DNA from: Natronorubrum aibiense
Lineage (GTDB): Archaea; Halobacteriota; Halobacteria; Halobacteriales; Natrialbaceae
NCBI RefSeq assembly: GCF_009392895.1
Contig: NZ_CP045488.1
Location: 806,001-870,000 of the forward strand
Reading direction: 5' to 3'
Length of the DNA: 64,000 nucleotides
The notes beneath the pieces were generated by a model, which saw nothing but the letters and a program-made list of their open reading frames with translations, did not search any database and was not told the DNA's origin. The position numbers and the translations under genes were made by a program. Of this stretch, positions 33,091-42,268 are shown piece after piece. The stretch's first letter is position 1. Each line of letters starts with the position of its first letter.

Positions 33091-34533
33091 TCAGGAGCGC
33101 CAGGCGAATGCCGACTCGAGGTCGTGGGGAGCGTGTCCACCGGCGCTCTCGCTGCGTTCGACGTACGCCTCGAGGTCGTCGACGAACTGCGGGTGGGCGC
33201 ACCTCTCGATGAGCAGCTGGCTACGCTCGCGCGGACAACTCCCTCGAAGGTCGGCGACGCCCTGCTCGGTGATCACGACCGAGATGTCGTGTTCCGTGTG
33301 ATCGACGTGCGGACACATCGGGACGAGACAGGATGTCTCCGTGCCGTGTCTCGAGGGCAACGTCGTAATCGTGAGCGGAGAATTGCGGTTGAAATCGCCG
33401 CTGCCACCGACCCCGTTCAGGACGCGCGAGCCGCCGACGTGCGTCGAGTTGACGTGCCCGTAGAGGTCGACTTCGACGGCGCTGTTGATCCCGACGACGC
33501 CGAAGCGGTCGATCAGCGCCGGGCTGTTCGAGAGCGATGCCGTCCGGAGGATGACTGACTCGCTGTATCGATCGATGTCGTCGAACAGTCGCCGTTGCCC
33601 CTCCACGGAGAGCGCAAACGACGTCGCGCTGGCACCGGTGAGCGTCCCGTTCTCGATCATCTCGAGGAGACCATCTTGAAACACCTCGCCGTAGTAGTAG
33701 ACGTCTCGATCGCCGAAGTCAATGTCCGACAGTGCGCCCATGAGCGCGTTGCCGAGGCTGCCAACGCCGAACTGCAGCGCGATCCGGTCGTCGAAGATCG
33801 AACAGCGCTCGAGTTCGGCCTCGAGAAACGTCGCGAGATTGGTTGCGATCTCTCGGTCGGTCGCCGATGGTTCGCGGAAGCTGTAGGGATCGTCGGGCGT
33901 TTCGGTCTCGACGACGGCAAGGAGAGTATCCGGATCGAACCGAATCTTCGACTCGCCGATCCGATCGGCTGGATGCTCGAGGGGAATGGGCTTTCGGTTC
34001 GGTGGCAGTTCGCGTTCGTAGACGTCGTGGAACTGGCCGATCTCACGTGGGATCGAGCCGTTGACTTCGATGATCAGTTTCGGTGCGGCCCGCACGTAGG
34101 CCGCCGTGTGGCCGATCGACAGCGATGGGACGAACCAGTCCTCGCCGACGGCCACCGCTTCGACGATCGCGACGTCGGGCGTCGGGATATGTCCCAGCGA
34201 GACTTCGTCACCAACCGCCGAAATGAACCGATCCTGATAGGCGATCGTCCCGTCGTTGACCGCCTCCCGCGCCGCAGGGCGCGACTGATAGGGGTAGCGA
34301 CGGGCGACTGCCCCTGTCTCGACGAGCGCCGTATCGATCTCCTTGCCGACGCTGCCGCCGCTGACGACTGTCAGTTCGAGGTCCCGATCGGCTTCGGCGA
34401 GTGCCAACGGCAGCGCCTTCGGGTAGCCGACCGCGCCGAACCCGCTGACGGCAACGACCGCATCGCTGTCGACGTGGGCGGCGGCCGTCTCGGCGTCGAC
34501 CGGTTCGATCGCGCCCTCGAGTCGGTTGTTCAT
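33091..34533 (-). CDS. Acetyl-CoA hydrolase/CoA-transferase family protein
   Basis: The 480-residue class I CoA-transferase of the succinyl-CoA:acetate/acetyl-CoA hydrolase (Cat1/Ach1) group has 'VSGFGAVGYPKALPLALAE' near the N-terminus. It also has the catalytic-Glu segment 'GINSAVEVDLYGHVNSTHVG', 'GVGGSGDFNRNSPLTITTLP' and 'VVITEQGVADLRG'. It would activate a free acid of the pathway as its CoA ester. The start overlaps the MaoC stop by ATGA, so the two are one transcriptional unit with the racemase. Confidence 0.9.
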   Translation of the reverse strand: MNNRLEGAIEPVDAETAAAHVDSDAVVAVSGFGAVGYPKALPLALAEADRDLELTVVSGGSVGKEIDTALVETGAVARRYPYQSRPAAREAVNDGTIAYQDRFISAVGDEVSLGHIPTPDVAIVEAVAVGEDWFVPSLSIGHTAAYVRAAPKLIIEVNGSIPREIGQFHDVYERELPPNRKPIPLEHPADRIGESKIRFDPDTLLAVVETETPDDPYSFREPSATDREIATNLATFLEAELERCSIFDDRIALQFGVGSLGNALMGALSDIDFGDRDVYYYGEVFQDGLLEMIENGTLTGASATSFALSVEGQRRLFDDIDRYSESVILRTASLSNSPALIDRFGVVGINSAVEVDLYGHVNSTHVGGSRVLNGVGGSGDFNRNSPLTITTLPSRHGTETSCLVPMCPHVDHTEHDISVVITEQGVADLRGSCPRERSQLLIERCAHPQFVDDLEAYVERSESAGGHAPHDLESAFAWRS

Positions 34534-35096
34534 CGATCGGGCTCCGGCTGCGTGCCGATGCCTTCGGGCCAGCCCGGTGGCTGTGCGGCCGAGGGGTCGG
34601 CGTGACTGCGTTTGAGGACCATCGGGGTGCGCTCGAGCGAAAGGACGAGGTCGTTGTCCTGGTTGTACGCTCGGAGTTCGGTCGTGACGATCCCGACGTG
34701 GTCGCGGGACTCGAGTTCGCGTTTATGCAAGACCTCGCTTTCGGCGAAGATCGTATCGCCGTGATAGACGGGATTGTGGTGGCGAATGTCGTCGTAGCCG
34801 AGATTGGCCGTGGCGTTGACCGAGATGTCGATGACGCTCATTCCGACTGCGAGTGCAATGACGAACGTCCCGTCGACGAGCCGTTCGCCGAACTCCGTTT
34901 CGGCCGCGTAGGCCTCGTTGAAGTGCATCGGATTGAGGTTCATCGTGACATTCGTCATCCAGACGTTATCCGTCTCGGTGACGGTGCGTCCGAACGGGTG
35001 TTTGTAGACGTCGCCGACTTCGAAATCCTCGTAGTAGCGGCCGTGCCACCCCTCGACAATGTGCTTCTCGCCGTCCGTTGGTTCGTCTGTTGTCAT
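34530..35096 (-). CDS. MaoC family (hot-dog) dehydratase
   Basis: The 188-residue single hot-dog protein has 'YYEDFEVGDVYKHPFGRTVTE', 'NLNPMHFNEAYAAETEFGE' and 'RLVDGTFVIALAVGMSV'. The Asn/His pair (N-P-M-H-F-N) is in the usual catalytic place for hydration of enoyl-CoA thioesters. Haloarchaeal mesaconyl-CoA hydratase is a relative but about twice as long. In this unit it probably hydrates the enoyl-CoA made by the acyl-CoA dehydrogenase; this is inference. Confidence 0.87.
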   Translation of the reverse strand: MTTDEPTDGEKHIVEGWHGRYYEDFEVGDVYKHPFGRTVTETDNVWMTNVTMNLNPMHFNEAYAAETEFGERLVDGTFVIALAVGMSVIDISVNATANLGYDDIRHHNPVYHGDTIFAESEVLHKRELESRDHVGIVTTELRAYNQDNDLVLSLERTPMVLKRSHADPSAAQPPGWPEGIGTQPEPDR

Positions 35097-35385
35097 AGCT
35101 TTCTCTGGATTTTCGACGTGCTCTCGAGCAGCCGGTAACTCGAACGTGGGCGAAACCGCCGGCTCTCTGCCGGTCGTCTCTGCGCTGTCGCTGGCTGTCC
35201 GACAGTCTCGTCGATTGCGTTACTCCGTGTCGTGGGAGTGATACTCGTTCTCGTCGAATCGGTATAGCTGTTACTGCTGATATCTGGAACACGCGTTCGT
35301 CGAATACCGGCCACGGCCCGTGATCAGCGGTCTGTGGGTCGCCACGCGAGAACGTATATACGTCTCCTAGTCCTCTGCTGTATGT

Positions 35386-36042
35386 ATGCCAACCGACGAC
35401 CGGACCGACGGCCGGGACGCCCCTGAAGCCGGCGACGACGTGCTCGCCGAGCAGGCTGCCGACGCAATCGAATGCATCGACCTCGACGAAGCGGATCGGC
35501 GTGCCCTCCTCGAGCGGCTAGATGTCGACGAACAGATTCAACACGTCCTTCGCGGGCGGCTCATGGATTACGAGACGGACGATCCGGACCGCGAGCGTCG
35601 TGAAGAGAGCCGCACCCGCAAGATGGCAAGTCACGGTCGTGACCTGCTGACGGTCGTGACAACTCGGCGGCTGCTAGTCGTGGTACAGCGACAGTCACCC
35701 GACGATCACGAGTACCGATCGATCGCCGATGACGACATCACAGCTGTGTCACTCGAGACGGCAAACGGCAATCAGCGGCTGGTGATTCGGGGGGCCACCC
35801 GGTACTATATCGACGTTGGACGAAGCCCCACCGACGTCGCCAGCGCTGCGTACGCACAGCTTCGCAAGCGGCTCGACATCCAGCTGACTGCCGAACAGTC
35901 GACAGACGCCACGTCGGCTGCCGAACAGTCGGATGACGATCCACTCGAGCGTCTCGAGCGACTCGCAACCCTGTTCGAACAGGGACATCTCACGGAGAGA
36001 GAGTTCGAGGCCAAAAAACGGGAGTTGCTGGATCGGATCTAA
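35386..36042 (+). CDS. PH-like domain plus C-terminal SHOCT protein
   Basis: The 218-residue protein has an acidic N-terminus and a central beta-rich domain (residues about 65-165: 'LLTVVTTRRLLVVVQRQ' and 'NQRLVIRGATRYYIDVG') that resembles bacterial PH-type domains. It ends with a short SHOCT motif ('RLATLFEQGHLTEREFEAKKRELL'). SHOCT proteins are thought to aid oligomerisation or signalling; the function is unknown. A GTATATAC box about 35 nt before ATG 35386 fits a short-leader promoter. It interrupts the metabolic island and may be unrelated to it. Confidence 0.75.
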   Translation: MPTDDRTDGRDAPEAGDDVLAEQAADAIECIDLDEADRRALLERLDVDEQIQHVLRGRLMDYETDDPDRERREESRTRKMASHGRDLLTVVTTRRLLVVVQRQSPDDHEYRSIADDDITAVSLETANGNQRLVIRGATRYYIDVGRSPTDVASAAYAQLRKRLDIQLTAEQSTDATSAAEQSDDDPLERLERLATLFEQGHLTEREFEAKKRELLDRI

Positions 36043-36060
36043 TCGGATGTGGCCGGTCGA

Positions 36061-36897
36061 TCAGTTGTTCTCGCGGAACTCGGTGGCGACGGTGTCCATC
36101 TCTTCGAACTCGACGTCGTCGTGGCTTTTCATGTGTTCGATCAGTTCCTCGAGTCGCGAGATGCGGTGGGCCTGTCCGATGACCTGCGGGTGCAGCGTCA
36201 AGATGAACACGCCGTCGTCGACGTTCTCGTGCATCCAATCGAACTGGTCGTAGTAGCGCTGGAACAGCGAATCCTCGCTCACGTACCCCATGCGGTGTGG
36301 GCGCGCCCAGGTGAACGTCAGGGCGGGCCAGTCGTCGCGCTGCCACGAAACGGGGAGTTCGACGAGATCGGTTGGTTCGCCGCGGTCGTACGGGCCATCC
36401 TCGGGCGCGCTCCAGTTGCCGTACAGCCAGTGGGGCTCGAAGTCGGATGCCATCTTGCTCGAGTCCCATTCGATGCCGACTTCGTCTAAGATGTCGAGCG
36501 TGTTCGCCGAGTAGTCCCACGCTGGCGAGCGGTAGCCGGTTGGTTTGCGACCGGTGAGATCGACGATCGAGTCGATCGCTCGTTCGACGTCTGCCATCTC
36601 ATCTTCTTTGGTTTCGTACGTTGCGGGTCCGGTGTGACTCCAGCCGTGATGCTGGATATCGTAGCCACGGTCCCACACCTCAGCACTGATCTCCGGGAAG
36701 CTGTCGATCGTGTGACCGGGGATAAACCACGTCGCAGGAATGTCGTGTTTGTCGTGGAGGTCGAGCAGGCGCGGCGCACCGACGTTGGCGCCATAGACGC
36801 CTCGAGAATGTCGTGTTGGCATATCCCATGAGTCATATGACCATAGCCACGTCGATACCGCGTCAAAGTCGTACGTAAGGCATACTTTGGACGTCAT
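36061..36897 (-). CDS. Polysaccharide deacetylase family (PuuE/allantoinase-like) hydrolase
   Basis: The 278-residue NodB-fold protein has 'CLTYDFDAVSTW' (the two Asp), 'DIQHHGWSHTGP' (His-x3-His metal site) and 'PTGYRSPAWDYSA'. No signal peptide is present, so it acts in the cytoplasm. Cytoplasmic members with this layout include metal-independent allantoinase PuuE and related cyclic-amide hydrolases, which fits the ureide theme better than polysaccharide work. A TTTTAAGA box 27 nt upstream of ATG 36897 predicts a leaderless transcript. Confidence 0.88.
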   Translation of the reverse strand: MTSKVCLTYDFDAVSTWLWSYDSWDMPTRHSRGVYGANVGAPRLLDLHDKHDIPATWFIPGHTIDSFPEISAEVWDRGYDIQHHGWSHTGPATYETKEDEMADVERAIDSIVDLTGRKPTGYRSPAWDYSANTLDILDEVGIEWDSSKMASDFEPHWLYGNWSAPEDGPYDRGEPTDLVELPVSWQRDDWPALTFTWARPHRMGYVSEDSLFQRYYDQFDWMHENVDDGVFILTLHPQVIGQAHRISRLEELIEHMKSHDDVEFEEMDTVATEFRENN

Positions 36898-37004
36898 TGC
36901 GAATTCGAGTTCGAGAGGTATCTTAAAAGCCTTTTCTTATGTTTGGTTGATAGTACCACGCATGATCCGGCCGCGGAAACGAATCACCGAATTCCAAGGC
37001 GGCG

Positions 37005-37853
37005 TCAGGACTGTCTAGAACCGTAGACGACGAGTCCACCGGCGACGAGGAGCAACAGGGTGGAAAACACTGTGGTCACGCTCCCGAGGGCGAACAGTTC
37101 GGGGGTTGCACGCTCGGCGGAGGCGATACTGAACACTTCCATCGGCATGGTTCGGTCGCGGCCGACGAGGAGCAAACCACGTTCGGCCTCGTTGTACGAG
37201 AGCGTAAACGCGAAGACGGCCGCACCGAGGACAGTCGGTGCGATCTGTGGCAACACGATTTCACGGAACGTCGTTAGGCGACTCGCGCCCATCACTCGAG
37301 CGGCCTCTTCGTTCTGTGCCAAGTTCGGCGGGAAGCCGGCGAGCAAGACGATGACGGCAAACGGGACCGTCCAGACGACGTGTGCCGGCAGCGCGAGCCA
37401 CATCGACCGGGAGAGGCCGAGAACCTCGTTCAGAAACAGCGTCGAACCGACGCTGAAGGCGATCCCCGGCGTGATGATCCCGAGCACGATCAGGTACAGG
37501 AACAGCTTCCGGCCACGGAAATCAAAGCGGTACGCGAGTGCTGCGGCAGTGCCGAGTACCGTCGTGATCACCGTGACAACGAGCGCGAGTTGGACCGATC
37601 GCATGACCGAAGAGATGATCCCCTGATTCGCGAGTAATTCACTGTACCACGCCAACGTAAATCCTTGATACGGCGGTGAGATTCCGCCCGCGTTGAACGA
37701 GAACCCGATCAGCGCGATCATCGGCGCGTAGATGTACAGCGAGATCAGGATGAAATACGTTGCCAGCAGCCGTTTCATATTGAACCACTGTACGAGCCGC
37801 GTCAGTGCAGGTTGTTTCAACTCGGCATCGACCGAAGAGTGCTTTGTTGCCAT
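37005..37853 (-). CDS. ABC transporter permease, PotC-like (second membrane subunit)
   Basis: The 282-residue protein has six spans and the EAA loop 'EEAARVMGASRLTTFREIVLPQIAPTVLG' (split around residues 195-222) that contacts the ATPases. It belongs to the BPD_transp_1 family, spermidine/putrescine PotC group. Its partner permease and binding protein lie at 39.8-42.1 kb, separated from it by the opposite-strand chaperonin-like gene. A TATA-like element about 25 nt upstream (37874-37883) gives it its own promoter. Confidence 0.92.
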   Translation of the reverse strand: MATKHSSVDAELKQPALTRLVQWFNMKRLLATYFILISLYIYAPMIALIGFSFNAGGISPPYQGFTLAWYSELLANQGIISSVMRSVQLALVVTVITTVLGTAAALAYRFDFRGRKLFLYLIVLGIITPGIAFSVGSTLFLNEVLGLSRSMWLALPAHVVWTVPFAVIVLLAGFPPNLAQNEEAARVMGASRLTTFREIVLPQIAPTVLGAAVFAFTLSYNEAERGLLLVGRDRTMPMEVFSIASAERATPELFALGSVTTVFSTLLLLVAGGLVVYGSRQS

Positions 37854-37988
37854 CTACCCTGAGTACTGGTGGCATATCATATAAAGATACTGCGCAGGAT
37901 TTCTGTCAACGAGCCATAGGAATCGGACAGATCCGGCCATTCGTGGATAGGTTTTTATCCGCTGGCCGTCGGAATGACAGTGTTACAC

Positions 37989-39758
37989 ATGGAAGACGGA
38001 GCCGAAACAGGTGGGGAAATCCAGTTTCCACACGCAAACATCGTCGCCGCTCGAGCGGTCACTGGTGTCCTCGAGAGTTCGGTCGGGCCGCTCTCTCACG
38101 ACACACTGATCACGGGCCGTCCGCCCGGAGACCGGGAACCGGGCGAACCCGAAACCCTGACTGATACGATCAGCAGCGACGGCGCGACGATTCTCGAGGA
38201 GCTCCCGATCGAACACCCGATGGGCCCGATTATTCGGCGGCTCGTCGCGCCGGAGCGACCGGGAACGACAGACGTCGTCGGCGAACTCGTGCCCGATGGT
38301 GTCGGAACGACCGTGGTGTTACTGGGTGCGCTGTTAGCGGAGGGTGAGCGCCTGCTCGAGCAGGGATTGCATCCGACGACCATCGAGGAGGGGTACAGCC
38401 TGGGCCTCGAGCGGGTCGAACGAACGCTCCAGTCGCTTTCGAGGCCGCTCGAGGAGTTCGACGATCCGACTGCTGCCGCCGAGATGGTCGCACGCTCGGC
38501 GATGACAGGTAACGACATCGGAAACGCACGGGACGTGTGGGCGGCGGGTGCTGTCGAAGCGGCGAGGCAGGTGGGGATGCCGGACGAGGAGACGCTTGCG
38601 ATCCGCCAGATTCGATCGGGATCGATCGCCGACTCACGGCTCGTCTCCGGAACGGTCCTCGATCGAAACGAGATCTGCGACGACCGGATGCCCCGTCGAA
38701 TCGAGGACGCGAACGTGCTGGTACTCAGCGGGTTCAAACGCGGGAAGGCAAACGACGGCAAAACGGGCGGGTTGCAGGATCCCGACTTCCAGCAAGATGG
38801 TGAGCGGATCGTCGTCGATTCGCCGGACGAGATCGCCGAGTTCGACGAGGTGTTCGTCCGCCGCCGCGAACAGGTCGTCGCCGGTCTCGTCGACGCCGGT
38901 GTCGACGTCGTCGTGACCAGAACCGGAATCAACGATGCGTATCAGGACTTGCTCGTCGAACACGGCATCGTGGGTATCCGCGGTGTCAACCGGCTCAAAC
39001 TCACACAGCTGGCGCAGGCAACGGGTGCGACGCCAGTCGTCGACCCGACCGATGTAACGCCAGCCGATCTCGGCTCCGCGGGCCTCGTCGAACAGCAGGT
39101 TATCGACCAGCGACAGGGCCGTCGAAAGCGCCGGCGCATGGTCGTCTTCGACGACTGTTCGGATCCGGAGTCGGTGACGTTCCTCCTCCACGGCGCTCAC
39201 GGTCAACTCGGCGAACAAGCCGCGACGGAGATCAGAAAAGCCGTCGCGGCGGTTGCGACGGCGACCGGCCAGACGACCGGGCCGGCGGGCGTCCTCCCCG
39301 GTGGCGGCGCAACGGAACTCGCGGTCGCGCAGTCGCTCCGTCGCGACGCTCTCGACGTCGACGGCCGGAAACAGCTCGTCCTCGAGGCCTTCGCCGATGC
39401 GACGGAGCAGTTCGTGTCGACGCTCGCTCGGAACGCGGGGATGGACACGCTCACGACGCTGACGAACCTTCGGGAGGCGACGACGAACGCGACGAACGGG
39501 ACCAGTCCGGGACTCGTCTTGCCAGAGAAACGCGTCGGCGACGTCCTCAAGGCAGGGCTGCTCGACCCGACGGGGATCCGGCTACGGTGTTACCGACACG
39601 CCGTCGACGTCGCCGTGCTCATCCTTCGCGTTGACGACGCGATCGATGCGACGTTTACCGACGAGCCGACGGAACCGGGTGATGCGATCTACGACGAGCA
39701 CGCGGAACTCCATCAGGAGTATCTCGACGAACAGGACGAGACGATCTGGCACCAGTAG
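37989..39758 (+). CDS. Divergent TCP-1/cpn60 (group II) chaperonin-like protein, predicted ATPase-deficient
   Basis: The 589-residue protein aligns with thermosome subunits through equatorial, intermediate and apical domains. It shows 'SDGATILEELPIEHP' (63-77), 'RIEDANVLVLSGF' (237-249), 'GINDAYQDLLVEHGIVGIRG' (313-332) and 'QLAQATGATPVVDPTDVTPADLG' (340-362). It also shows 'LPGGGATELAVAQSLR' (436-451) and 'EAFADATEQFVSTLARNAG' (466-484). Two ATPase residues are changed: GDGTT reads GVGTT (V105), with a residue missing just after, and the catalytic Asp of the (I/V)EDAL helix reads IRKAV (K417). A TTTTTAT box at 37951-37958 favours ATG 37989 over ATG 37974. It lies between two permease genes on the opposite strand. 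Its role is unknown: scaffold, partner of true thermosome subunits, or a specialised folding factor for island enzymes. Confidence 0.88.
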   Translation: MEDGAETGGEIQFPHANIVAARAVTGVLESSVGPLSHDTLITGRPPGDREPGEPETLTDTISSDGATILEELPIEHPMGPIIRRLVAPERPGTTDVVGELVPDGVGTTVVLLGALLAEGERLLEQGLHPTTIEEGYSLGLERVERTLQSLSRPLEEFDDPTAAAEMVARSAMTGNDIGNARDVWAAGAVEAARQVGMPDEETLAIRQIRSGSIADSRLVSGTVLDRNEICDDRMPRRIEDANVLVLSGFKRGKANDGKTGGLQDPDFQQDGERIVVDSPDEIAEFDEVFVRRREQVVAGLVDAGVDVVVTRTGINDAYQDLLVEHGIVGIRGVNRLKLTQLAQATGATPVVDPTDVTPADLGSAGLVEQQVIDQRQGRRKRRRMVVFDDCSDPESVTFLLHGAHGQLGEQAATEIRKAVAAVATATGQTTGPAGVLPGGGATELAVAQSLRRDALDVDGRKQLVLEAFADATEQFVSTLARNAGMDTLTTLTNLREATTNATNGTSPGLVLPEKRVGDVLKAGLLDPTGIRLRCYRHAVDVAVLILRVDDAIDATFTDEPTEPGDAIYDEHAELHQEYLDEQDETIWHQ

Positions 39759-39829
39759 CGGCGAGCGCGTCGGCTCCAAATGTCGTGTGAACTTTTTGGG
39801 TGAAAAAACGGTGTGTCGCGTGTTCGGAG

Positions 39830-40738
39830 TTAGTCTTGACTCGCGATCTCGGTGATGTCGACGACTCTGAACAGCAGGAACACGAACGCGAAGATGACCA
39901 CGAGTAGCGTAATCGAGAGCGCAGCAGCCGAGGGGTAGTTGAGCCCCTGACCGTAGCGGCTGTAGATCAGCGTTGGAACGGTGTTCGACCCGCCGCTGAG
40001 AAACGACGGCACAGTGAAGTTCCCGATCGTCAGCACGAAGGTGAACATACAGCCGATCGCGACGCCGGGAAGGCTCAGCGGCCACGTAACGTTCTTGAAC
40101 GTCTCGACTGGATCACCGCGCAGCGTTTCGGAGGCGTCGAGCAGTCCTTCGTCGATCTGCGACAGCGAGATGTAGATCGGTGCCGCCATGAACACGACGT
40201 AGTTCTGGAGATAGCCAACAGCCTGTGAGAACGACGAGAACAGCAGCCAACTGACCGGACTACTAGTGAGCCCGACGTTCATCAATAGGCCGTTGATGAT
40301 CCCGTTTCGTCCCAGAATTGGGAACCAGCCGAACGTTCGGATCAGCTCCGACGTCCAGAACGGGATGACGAGGAACAACAGCAAGACGAGTCCCACCATC
40401 GGCGTGGTGTAGAATCGAAGGTAGTACGCAAGCGGGTAGCCGAACACGAGCGTGATAAGCGTCACGACGACACCGACGCCGATCGTTCGGACGAACGCAC
40501 CACGGACTGCACCGGAACCGAACACGCCATCAACCCACGCCGTGAGCGTAAACTCGTTGATCACGTTGAACGACTGATAGGTGAGGAAGCTGTAGTAGAA
40601 AATAACGAGCAACGGTAGCAGTAAGAAGACAGCGAACCACAGCACTGTCGGCGCTATTAGCCCGGTTACTTCGTTTATCAAGTCGTCCCTGTCGGTTGCA
40701 AGTAGACCCGAGATGCCGGTTTTGGGTTCAGAACTCAT
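39830..40738 (-). CDS. ABC transporter permease, PotB-like (first membrane subunit)
   Basis: The 302-residue protein has six spans. The loop 'LLDASETLRGDPVETFKNVTWPLSLPG' (about residues 200-226) is the EAA-type ATPase contact of PotB-like permeases. It follows the binding-protein gene by 47 bp in the same direction and is surely co-transcribed with it. Substrates of this transporter group include polyamines, thiamine, phosphonates and opine-like compounds; the setting suggests an N-containing nutrient. Confidence 0.92.
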   Translation of the reverse strand: MSSEPKTGISGLLATDRDDLINEVTGLIAPTVLWFAVFLLLPLLVIFYYSFLTYQSFNVINEFTLTAWVDGVFGSGAVRGAFVRTIGVGVVVTLITLVFGYPLAYYLRFYTTPMVGLVLLLFLVIPFWTSELIRTFGWFPILGRNGIINGLLMNVGLTSSPVSWLLFSSFSQAVGYLQNYVVFMAAPIYISLSQIDEGLLDASETLRGDPVETFKNVTWPLSLPGVAIGCMFTFVLTIGNFTVPSFLSGGSNTVPTLIYSRYGQGLNYPSAAALSITLLVVIFAFVFLLFRVVDITEIASQD

Positions 40739-40785
40739 GTGATTGTGTCTCCGGTTGTGGTAAGATGATCGTAACCATACTCGAG

Positions 40786-42114
40786 TTAGGCCGAGAGGAA
40801 GTCCTCCCAGCGTGAGATCATGTAGTCAGCCTCACTGGGCCAGATCTGGAAGAAGCCGATACGGTCGATCCGTTCTTCGATCGGACCACTGTCGCGGGTG
40901 CCGCCGTTCGAATCGGGCGAGCCTTCCTCCATCGACCAGTCGTAGTCGAGCGGATCGAACAGCGCCGGTTCGTCGATCGACTCGTACGTCGCTTCGCCGC
41001 GGTACGCCCAGTCGTAGTACTCCGGCCCCATGCCGTCGCCGGAGTCATCCGAGCCGTCGCGGACGAGTTCTTCGTTTTCGTAGTGAGGCACGGAGTAGCC
41101 ACGTCCCTGAACGAATCCGGGGAACCACGCACCGAGGTGGACCTGATCGTACAGGAACGTGACCTGCTCGACGTTCTGGCGCTCCCGTGCACCCTCGAGA
41201 GTCGCCATCCCGCCGTACCAGTAGCGGTAGCCCTGAATGCCCTCACTCATCGTGGCGTAGGTGCACGGCGTCCCCTCTCGGCGGACGTCCATCGCTGCCG
41301 GCTGCCAGACGTCGCCGATAACCGCCTCTTCGCCGGCCATCAGCGTCACGGACTCGCCGTAAGCTTCCCAGGTCGAACGGAACTGCCCGGCTTCTTTCTG
41401 CTCGATGAGGTAATCGATCGCCGTATCGAGTTGGTCCTGCGTCGGGTTGTTCAATTGGCCGATGTCGCCATCGATCATGTCGTTGTCCAACAGGTGCATG
41501 ATCGCCTGCGGAATGGTGATCGCTGCCGTTTCTCCGACGATCACCTCTCCCTCGTACTGTTCGTCGAACTGGGTACTCCACAGGGAGACGTCGTCGACGA
41601 ACGACGGGTTGTACCCCATCGCGTCGAAGTTGTACGCGTACGGCGAGAACAGAATCTCGTCGCGGGTGTCGCCGTCGACCCATAGTTCCTGATTGACCGT
41701 CTCGACTTGCTCACCGAGGTGACTGAGCCGCTCGGCCGGATTGGTGAACAGATCGGAAATCTGCTCTTCGTCCCAGTTTTCTAAGTCGTCGACTGGCATC
41801 GGAATCGTCGACGGGTTATCTCGAGTGAGTGCCCCAGCACCTGTCGTGTCCGAGGTGAACACGTCCGTGTTCTGTGAGCCGCCACCGAGGAGTTGGGCCT
41901 GCGTGTCACCGATCGTCGCAATCGTCGTGTTCACCTCGACGCCCGACATCTCCTCCATTTTGGCAGCCTGCTCGTCACTGACCGCCCAGTCCGGGCCGAT
42001 CCACTCCATTGGTCGTGCTGGGCCGTCGTCGCCGCCGACACACCCGGCGAGCGCGGCGCCCGCTGCTGCTCCACCGTACGCTACAAAGTTTCGCCTACTG
42101 ATACCGTCTGGCAT
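40786..42114 (-). CDS. ABC transporter extracellular substrate-binding lipoprotein, PotD-like
   Basis: The 442-residue protein begins with a Tat signal (SRRNFVAYGG) and a lipobox ending LAGC, and is thus exported folded and lipid-anchored. The mature part fits family 1 / PotD-type binding proteins ('EEMSGVEVNTTIATIGDTQAQ', 'NFDAMGYNPSFVDD', 'GDVWQPAAMDVRREG'). It is the first gene of the transporter operon. A GTTTAATA box about 30 nt before the ATG predicts a leaderless transcript. It is divergent from the asparaginase gene. Confidence 0.92.
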   Translation of the reverse strand: MPDGISRRNFVAYGGAAAGAALAGCVGGDDGPARPMEWIGPDWAVSDEQAAKMEEMSGVEVNTTIATIGDTQAQLLGGGSQNTDVFTSDTTGAGALTRDNPSTIPMPVDDLENWDEEQISDLFTNPAERLSHLGEQVETVNQELWVDGDTRDEILFSPYAYNFDAMGYNPSFVDDVSLWSTQFDEQYEGEVIVGETAAITIPQAIMHLLDNDMIDGDIGQLNNPTQDQLDTAIDYLIEQKEAGQFRSTWEAYGESVTLMAGEEAVIGDVWQPAAMDVRREGTPCTYATMSEGIQGYRYWYGGMATLEGARERQNVEQVTFLYDQVHLGAWFPGFVQGRGYSVPHYENEELVRDGSDDSGDGMGPEYYDWAYRGEATYESIDEPALFDPLDYDWSMEEGSPDSNGGTRDSGPIEERIDRIGFFQIWPSEADYMISRWEDFLSA

Positions 42115-42268
42115 TACAAGCAGTCACATACCCTGAGCCGTATTAAACGTTCCTCTTAGGAGAACGTAAATCGGGGATTTTTCACATAACAACGACTATG
42201 AGTTGAATATTCCTAAGTATCGGCCGCATGTACAAAAGAGATATCCACCGAGAGACTGATCAACAGGT

